Shown here one piece after another: positions 59,278-64,000 of a stretch of 64,000 nt of DNA. The DNA lies in the NCBI GenBank assembly GCA_965232595.1, contig OZ246983.1, positions 2,914,001 to 2,978,000 of the forward strand, written 5' to 3'. Each line of letters opens with the position of its first letter. The first letter of the stretch is position 1. The translations under genes were made by a program, and so were the position numbers. Source of the DNA: SZUA-309 sp965232595. Lineage in GTDB: Bacteria > Pseudomonadota > Gammaproteobacteria > Pseudomonadales > Azotimanducaceae. Under the pieces are notes generated by a model that saw only the letters and a program-made list of their open reading frames with translations, did not search any database and was not told the DNA's origin.

Positions 59278-60186
59278 ATGACCGGGGCAAGCATGGATCT
59301 GGACAAGGTATTCGCCAGCATTGGCCAGTTCCTGGGTGATACCACAGCGGATGACATCCAGGACCTGAGGTCAGTGCTGGATCTGTTCGCCGGGCTCCTG
59401 AACGGCGACCTCCCCGAGATTGGCGCCTTTGAAGCCGGGGTCGGCTATCGCGAGGTCGACGGGCAGACGCTGACCCTGGATGTGATGGTGCCGAAGGGAG
59501 AGGGCCCGTTCCCGGTGCTCGTATACCTGCACGGTGGTGCCTGGGTCTGGGGCTCGCCGGCCACTCATCGGAAGCTCACACACCGGTTGGCAGAGCAGGG
59601 GTTCCTGACCTTGAGCGTCGACTACCGGCTGGCTCCTGAGCATCCCTTTCCGGCCGGACTCAACGACTGCGTGCACGCCATTCACTTCGCCGCCAGAAAT
59701 GCCGAGCGATGGGGGGGTGATCCCGAGCGGCTGGTGCTCGCCGGTGACTCAGCGGGCGCCAACCTGGCTGCCGCAGCGGCGATTGAGCTCGCGGGCACTG
59801 CGGGCGCGCCCGTAGTTCGGGGTGTGGGCCTGCTTTACGGCGTGTTCGATTTCTCCGGCTTCGCGGAGGACGGCATCACGGCGGAGCTGATGGACGCCTA
59901 TCTGAGTGACAGGGCGCTGGCGAGCGATCCCCGGGTGAGCCCATTGCGCAAAGCGGCCAGCCTGCCGCCGGCACATATTGCGGTGGGGGATGCAGACCCG
60001 CTGATCGAGGATGCGGAAAAACTCCGGGCGGCGCTGGCTCGTGCCGGTCGCGTGCACGAGTTTCATGTCTACGAGGACATGCCGCATGCGTTCGCGCAGA
60101 TGGAGTTGCTCGACAGTGCGCGGCAGGCGCAGGTGCGCCTGTGCGCGTTTCTGCATGAGGTCAGCCAGACAACAGGGGCCGGCTGA
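59278..60186 (+). CDS. Alpha/beta hydrolase, hormone-sensitive-lipase family
   Basis: The 302-residue enzyme has the oxyanion motif YLHGGAWVWGSP near residue 83, the nucleophile elbow AGDSAGANLAA near 162, a DPLIED segment with the catalytic Asp (near 240) and the His in MPHAFAQM (near 270). This is the HSL/family IV esterase layout. It should hydrolyse short-chain esters. An ester made by the Baeyer-Villiger-type enzyme far upstream could be a substrate, but this is inference. The first ATG gives a plausible start. It converges on the SGNH hydrolase gene. Confidence 0.92.
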   Translation: MTGASMDLDKVFASIGQFLGDTTADDIQDLRSVLDLFAGLLNGDLPEIGAFEAGVGYREVDGQTLTLDVMVPKGEGPFPVLVYLHGGAWVWGSPATHRKLTHRLAEQGFLTLSVDYRLAPEHPFPAGLNDCVHAIHFAARNAERWGGDPERLVLAGDSAGANLAAAAAIELAGTAGAPVVRGVGLLYGVFDFSGFAEDGITAELMDAYLSDRALASDPRVSPLRKAASLPPAHIAVGDADPLIEDAEKLRAALARAGRVHEFHVYEDMPHAFAQMELLDSARQAQVRLCAFLHEVSQTTGAG

Positions 60187-60192
60187 GTCGAG

Positions 60193-60909
60193 CTACTGAG
60201 GTTGCGGTGAGGGTTCGTGGCGCAGCTCGCTACCGATCAGAACGGGTGCCACCGCGTTGCGCCAGATGTCGTAGCCGGCCTGATTCATGTGCAGCTCGTC
60301 AGCGACGAACAGGTCATCTCGAATGCTGCCGTCGTCTCTCAGCATCGGCGTCGCGACGTCGATGTAGGTGATGTTGGCGTTGCCATCGGCAATAGACTGC
60401 AGGCCGTCGTTCACCTTCAGCATGGTTGGCCACATGGCAGCCCGGGAAATGCTCGGCTTGACCGCGAGCAGATAGATTCTGATGGCGTCGTCTGCGGCGT
60501 GAATCCGCTCTACGGCCTCGGCGAAGGTCGCCAGAATCGTGTCTACCGGCACCTGCTGGGCAACGTCGTTATCACCTTCGTAAATCATCACCGCACGTGG
60601 TTTGTGCTTCAGCACAACGTGATCGAGAAAATGCAGCAGGTCGTTCATGTTGCTGCCGCCGAAGCCGCGGGAGATGATCGTCAGCGGTGCGAGGTCCTGG
60701 TGGATGCGGTGGTCCCAGAAACGCATGCTGGAGCTGCCCGTGGCAACGATGGCGCCCGGCCGCTCGCCGATGATCTCGTCTTCCAGCAGGAAGCCGTAGA
60801 TCGTGCGCTCCCAGAGCTTGGGATCCGGATACTCGGCAGCGACCGAGGCGAGAGGCAGGATCGCGAGCAGGAGCGCAGGCAGAAGCACAGACAGGAGCTG
60901 TCGATTCAT
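60193..60909 (-). CDS. Secreted SGNH/GDSL-type hydrolase
   Basis: From the ATG at 60909, with GAAGGTC just upstream, the protein has 238 residues and a signal peptide ending SVAA before EYP. The SGNH blocks are visible: block I GSSSMRFW, block II GFGGSN, block III YEGDND, and block V ADELHMNQAG with Asp and His. Such enzymes are periplasmic or outer esterases or platelet-activating-factor-like acylhydrolases, acting on acetylated sugars or lipids. It shares the minus strand with the acyl-CoA synthetase, whose end it overlaps only if an upstream start is used. Confidence 0.88.
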   Translation of the reverse strand: MNRQLLSVLLPALLLAILPLASVAAEYPDPKLWERTIYGFLLEDEIIGERPGAIVATGSSSMRFWDHRIHQDLAPLTIISRGFGGSNMNDLLHFLDHVVLKHKPRAVMIYEGDNDVAQQVPVDTILATFAEAVERIHAADDAIRIYLLAVKPSISRAAMWPTMLKVNDGLQSIADGNANITYIDVATPMLRDDGSIRDDLFVADELHMNQAGYDIWRNAVAPVLIGSELRHEPSPQPQ

Positions 60910-60934
60910 GGGCTGACCTTCGACCGGCACAGGC

Positions 60935-62746
60935 TCAGTAACCGCCTTCTCCGCGGGCGATGGTTGCTGCGAACTCCGCATCCAGAGGCTCGTAGGTGCT
61001 GGCGCCCGGCTTCATGACGAAGAGCGGATCCTCAACCTGGTCGAGATCGTAAGCCTGCTTCTTCAGGTCGCCCTTCATCATCTTGAAGGTGCCCGTCACG
61101 TCCAGGTCCGGCTGCACCCGGACGAATACCGGTCGGGCGTAGAGCGGCAGGTTGTCGTTCACATGCTGAGAGAACGCGGCCAGGTCGAGCTCGCTGACGC
61201 CGTCGGCCAGCGTCACCGCGGCCATCCCGGCGCGACCGTCCGCGCCTGGCACCTCCACCCCGTAGACGTTGCAGAATTTCACACCTTCGAAGCCGTTGAC
61301 GATCTCGCCGACCTCGTTGGTGGAGACGTTTTCGGATTTCCAGCGGAAGGTATCGCCGACCCGGTCGACGAACTGGTAGTGGTCGTAGCCGAGGGTGTAG
61401 CCCACGTCATCCACCACCCGCATCAGATCGCCGGTGTTGAACCACGCATCACCTTCTTCCAGCACGTTGCGCAGGATCTTTTTCTCGGTGGCCTCGGGGT
61501 CGGTGTAGCCCTCGAAAACCGCCTCCTCGTTGATGTGGCCGAGCAGCAGGCCCGGCTCGCCTGATGCCACCTCGATGCAGCGACCGTCGGCGGTTGTCAC
61601 CACCTCGTCGGCGTCCACGTCGTACTTTACCAGGGCCACTTTGGCGCTCGTCATGCCCACCGTGCAGTCCTTGTTCAGCAGGTTGGCGAAAGCCACGTTG
61701 CCTTCGCTTGCCCCGTAGAACTCGCTGACCCGCTTGATGCCGAAGCGCTCCTTGAACGGGATCCAGATGTCCGGGCGCATGCCGTTGCCGGTCATGGTGT
61801 GCAGCGGGTTGTCGGCATCGTCCGGCTTTTCCGGCGTGTTCATCAGGTAGCGGCAGAGCTCGCCGATGTAGATCAGCAGGTTGGTGTTGTGCTCGCGAAC
61901 CTCGGGCAGAAAGTTGCTGGCGGAAAACTTGCGGCGCACGAACGAGCTGGCCCCCGAGGAGATTGCCGCACCGACGCCGATCATCAGCCCGGTGGCGTGA
62001 TAAAGCGGCAGGCAGACGTAGAAGCGGTCCTGCTCCGTTGCCCGGTACAGAGCCCGGTGCGAAAGGCCGGTGGACTGCAGGAAACGGCGATTCGACATCA
62101 CCGCTGCCTTCGGCAGCCCGGTGGTGCCGGAGGTGTAGATGTAGAGGCAGTTCTCACCCAGGGTGATCTCGTCGGTGATGGCCGGGTTGGTAGCCGGTGC
62201 CTCGCCGGATTCGGCCAGCAGGTCGCGCGACCAGTTGGGCGCCGGGGTGGTGCCTTTGTCCGGCATGAAGAAGTAGTCGTCGCCTTCGCCCAGCTGCAGC
62301 TCGCCTTTTACCTCGCCGATCGCGTCAGCGAGCTCCTCGCCGAAGATGCACTTTTTCGAGTCCGTGACCGTGATGCAGTGGATGAGCTGCCGACCGCGAA
62401 GGTTGGTGTTGATCAGCGCGCCGACGGCGCCGATCTTGTTCAGGGCGACGATGGTGGCCAGGAACTCGATCCGGTTCTCCATCACCACGCTGGCGGTGTC
62501 GCCGCGCTGCAGGCCGCTTTCGGAGAGGGTGTGGGCGATGCGGTTGGCCAGCTCGTTGAACGCCGACCAGGTGATCTGCTCGCCTTCGAACAGGAAGGCG
62601 ATCCGGTCGCCGAACGCTTCCGCGTTCCGCTGCACCTGGGCGCCGAAGCAGTCCGTGTCCGTGAGGGGACGCGGCGTCATGCCTTTCTTCAGCGTCAGCA
62701 GCGTCGGCAGGTTCGACAAGGTGCGTGCAGTGTCTACGATGCCCAT
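60935..62746 (-). CDS. Long- or very-long-chain acyl-CoA synthetase (AMP-binding, FATP-like)
   Basis: The 603-residue ligase has the AMP motif IYTSGTTGLPKAAVMS near residue 208, the second motif YGASEGNVAFANLL, the GDLMRVVDDVGY hinge near 443 and the late YARPVFVRVQPDLDVTGTFKMMKGDL with the catalytic Lys region. This is the long/very-long-chain family related to FATP/FadD. It activates fatty or terpenoid acids as CoA esters, which feeds the acyl-CoA steps implied elsewhere in the window. The signature is intact. Its stop lies 26 bases before the SGNH start. Confidence 0.93.
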   Translation of the reverse strand: MGIVDTARTLSNLPTLLTLKKGMTPRPLTDTDCFGAQVQRNAEAFGDRIAFLFEGEQITWSAFNELANRIAHTLSESGLQRGDTASVVMENRIEFLATIVALNKIGAVGALINTNLRGRQLIHCITVTDSKKCIFGEELADAIGEVKGELQLGEGDDYFFMPDKGTTPAPNWSRDLLAESGEAPATNPAITDEITLGENCLYIYTSGTTGLPKAAVMSNRRFLQSTGLSHRALYRATEQDRFYVCLPLYHATGLMIGVGAAISSGASSFVRRKFSASNFLPEVREHNTNLLIYIGELCRYLMNTPEKPDDADNPLHTMTGNGMRPDIWIPFKERFGIKRVSEFYGASEGNVAFANLLNKDCTVGMTSAKVALVKYDVDADEVVTTADGRCIEVASGEPGLLLGHINEEAVFEGYTDPEATEKKILRNVLEEGDAWFNTGDLMRVVDDVGYTLGYDHYQFVDRVGDTFRWKSENVSTNEVGEIVNGFEGVKFCNVYGVEVPGADGRAGMAAVTLADGVSELDLAAFSQHVNDNLPLYARPVFVRVQPDLDVTGTFKMMKGDLKKQAYDLDQVEDPLFVMKPGASTYEPLDAEFAATIARGEGGY

Positions 62747-62851
62747 CTTTCAAGGTACTCCCATGCAATAGCGCCAACATAGCGGCCGCCATTCCCACCA
62801 TCAAGCACCTTGTGTCATCCTCAGGAAGGCAACCACAAGGGGAGAGGTCGG

Positions 62852-63736
62852 ATGAGCGGAATCAGTGAGCTGACAAGGGGTCGGCAGTGGCAGGTGGGCG
62901 ATGTGAAGATCACCCGGATCGTCGAGATGGAGGTCGCCGGCGGGTCGAAGTTCATCCTGCCGGACGCCACCCGGGAGGCCTGCCAGCCGCTGGAGTGGAT
63001 GGCGCCGCACTTTATGGACAATGACGGCAACCTGATCATGAGCATTCACGCGCTGGTGGTCGACACCGGCGAGCGCCGGATCGTGGTGGACACCTGCATC
63101 GGCAACGACAAGCAGCGGGCGATTCCGAACTGGACCAACCTGCAGACCTCGTTTCTGGCCGACCTGGAAGCCGCCGGCTATCCGTGCGAGACCATCGACA
63201 CCGTGCTTTGCACCCACCTGCACGTTGATCACGTGGGCTGGAACACCATGCTGGTGGATGGCGAGTGGATCCCCACCTTCCCCAATGCCCGCTACCTGCT
63301 CGCTGAGAAGGAGTTCACCTACTGGAACGGCGCCGGTGCGGACGAGCTGAATACCGGCGTGATGGATGACTCGGTCACGCCCGTGGTCGAAGCAGGGCTG
63401 GTGGATCTGGTCGACTGGGAGCACCAGGTCTGCCCGGAGGTGTCTCTGAAGCCGACGCCGGGGCACACCCCCGGGCACGTCAGCATCCTGATCCAGTCAG
63501 CCGGGCAGTCGGCGCTGATCACCGGCGATTGTTTCCATCATCCGTGCCAGATGAGCCGGGTCGACTGGTGTTCCTCCGCGGACTTTGACCGGGAAGCCGG
63601 GCAGGCAACCCGGGAGAAGTTCCTTGAGGAGTACTCAGAGTCGGAGGTGCTGATCATCGGCACCCACTTCGCCACGCCGACGGCGGGGCACGTGAAGCCG
63701 AGAGAGGCCGGCGGCTACTGGTTGGACGTGGGGTGA
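62852..63736 (+). CDS. Metallo-beta-lactamase-fold hydrolase
   Basis: From the ATG preceded by GGGGAGAGG the protein has 294 residues. The metal motif H-x-H-x-D-H is THLHVDHVGW at residues 121-130, with GHTPGH further on, TGDCFHHPC for the bridging Asp, and GTHFATPTAGH for the last His. The opening WQVGDVKITRIVEME and the overall form resemble the AHL-lactonase/alkyl-sulfatase-unrelated group of MBL lactonases and hydrolases. It probably hydrolyses a lactone or ester. Its end overlaps the convergent small membrane gene by 22 bases. Confidence 0.9.
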   Translation: MSGISELTRGRQWQVGDVKITRIVEMEVAGGSKFILPDATREACQPLEWMAPHFMDNDGNLIMSIHALVVDTGERRIVVDTCIGNDKQRAIPNWTNLQTSFLADLEAAGYPCETIDTVLCTHLHVDHVGWNTMLVDGEWIPTFPNARYLLAEKEFTYWNGAGADELNTGVMDDSVTPVVEAGLVDLVDWEHQVCPEVSLKPTPGHTPGHVSILIQSAGQSALITGDCFHHPCQMSRVDWCSSADFDREAGQATREKFLEEYSESEVLIIGTHFATPTAGHVKPREAGGYWLDVG

Positions 63737-64000
63737 TCGAGCCCGACGTGGTCGTCGTCGATCTCGGATTCCTTGTGCAGCTTTTCCATCCAGCCGTCGA
63801 GGCGGCGTCTGGCTGGCGGTACGTCCAGGGCGACGAAGGCAACACCCAGTGGGAACATCCAGAAGCCGAGTACGGGTAGGAAGCCGAACACCCCGCCTAC
63901 CATGAACAGGAACCCGACCAGGGTGCGCAGGCCGGGCGGCACCCGCCGGTTGCCCCAGTGCATGAGCCGATAGGTGTACTCGGCGACTTTGCGTTTCAGC
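63715..64000 (-). CDS. Small two-helix membrane protein, cut by the window edge
   Basis: A minus-strand frame runs from the window edge to a stop at 63715. An ATG at 63963 would give 82 residues, but the upstream residues (KRKVAEYTYRL) look like a natural part of the protein, so the real start may lie beyond 64000. It has one hydrophobic hairpin with GFLFMVGGVFGFLPVLGFWMFPLG and then ALDVPPARRRLDGWMEKL. Small proteins with the GVFGFLPVLGFWM pattern are common in proteobacteria, of unknown function. It overlaps the MBL gene end by 22 bases. Confidence 0.7.
   Translation of the reverse strand, partial: LKRKVAEYTYRLMHWGNRRVPPGLRTLVGFLFMVGGVFGFLPVLGFWMFPLGVAFVALDVPPARRRLDGWMEKLHKESEIDDDHVGLDHPTSNQ

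Noticed and set aside
58037..59290. 417-codon open frame antisense to the DUF547 and TPR-like genes
   Set aside because: It crosses two genes with signal peptides and family motifs on the other strand and shows no motifs of its own.

Overview
This window is GC-rich bacterial chromosome, tightly packed with genes on both strands. It has no rRNA, tRNA, prophage, insertion sequence or CRISPR array that I can see. The gene set points to a free-living, probably marine, aerobic gammaproteobacterium: PBP1b (mrcB), the E. coli-type PyrC, Nei, YegD, GlcDEF, an MsrQ-like haem membrane protein, RND exporters and a TPP-riboswitch-controlled TonB receptor. The abundance of luciferase-like (LLM) flavin/F420 oxidoreductases, a Baeyer-Villiger-type monooxygenase, acyl-CoA enzymes and a copper monooxygenase-like protein suggests oxidative catabolism of hydrophobic or terpenoid compounds. 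The lineage is inferred from gene content only.

Layout. 1-3158: the tail of an MFS transporter, an acetyltransferase, an FMN reductase, a small membrane protein and nei. 3172-12314: RND permease plus adaptor behind a possible Fur box, a secreted DUF411 metal-site protein, an MMPL-type RND exporter, and a divergent secreted redoxin/cytochrome c/copper-monooxygenase fusion. 12376-15771: a GPH-type transporter divergent from a Baeyer-Villiger-type monooxygenase. 15805-18417: a possible Fur box, a secreted three-repeat helix-hairpin-helix protein, an MsrQ-like haem protein, two related four-helix membrane proteins and an unlisted 41-residue membrane peptide. 18420-26626: an SDR, a lipoprotein penicillin-acylase homologue, a three-gene ABC-2 exporter, a GST-like protein, a nitronate monooxygenase-like enzyme and an acetyltransferase. 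26646-29710: minus-strand operon RidA-like, pyrC, SDR, HAD. 29814-34146: glcD-glcE-glcF plus an acetyltransferase. 34143-37559: mrcB with a TPR lipoprotein, and a DUF4126 protein. 37642-39997: TPP riboswitch and TonB receptor. 40027-41126: DsbA-like and glutaredoxin-like proteins.

41250-50349 is a catabolic island with five LLM oxidoreductases, an ACAD10-like phosphotransferase, a crotonase, a histidine phosphatase and a lytic transglycosylase. It also holds a 15-bp-phased repeat array and a 153-bp palindromic element. 50357-64000: HAD and ASCH-like genes, a candidate structured small RNA with a strong terminator upstream of yegD, an amidohydrolase, a nucleotidyltransferase, a DUF3604 protein, an arsenosugar-type glycosyltransferase with a DUF547 protein, an HSL-type esterase, an SGNH hydrolase, an acyl-CoA synthetase, a metallo-beta-lactamase-fold hydrolase and a small membrane protein cut by the window edge.

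The signals I consider most worth following are the candidate RNA at 51593-51690, the possible Fur/HhH/MsrQ-like cluster, the TPP-riboswitch TonB receptor with a possible ribosome-site switch, the palindromic element at 42303-42455, the 15-bp repeats at 41200-41237 and the redoxin/cytochrome/copper fusion protein. All were read by eye; no database or folding program was run.
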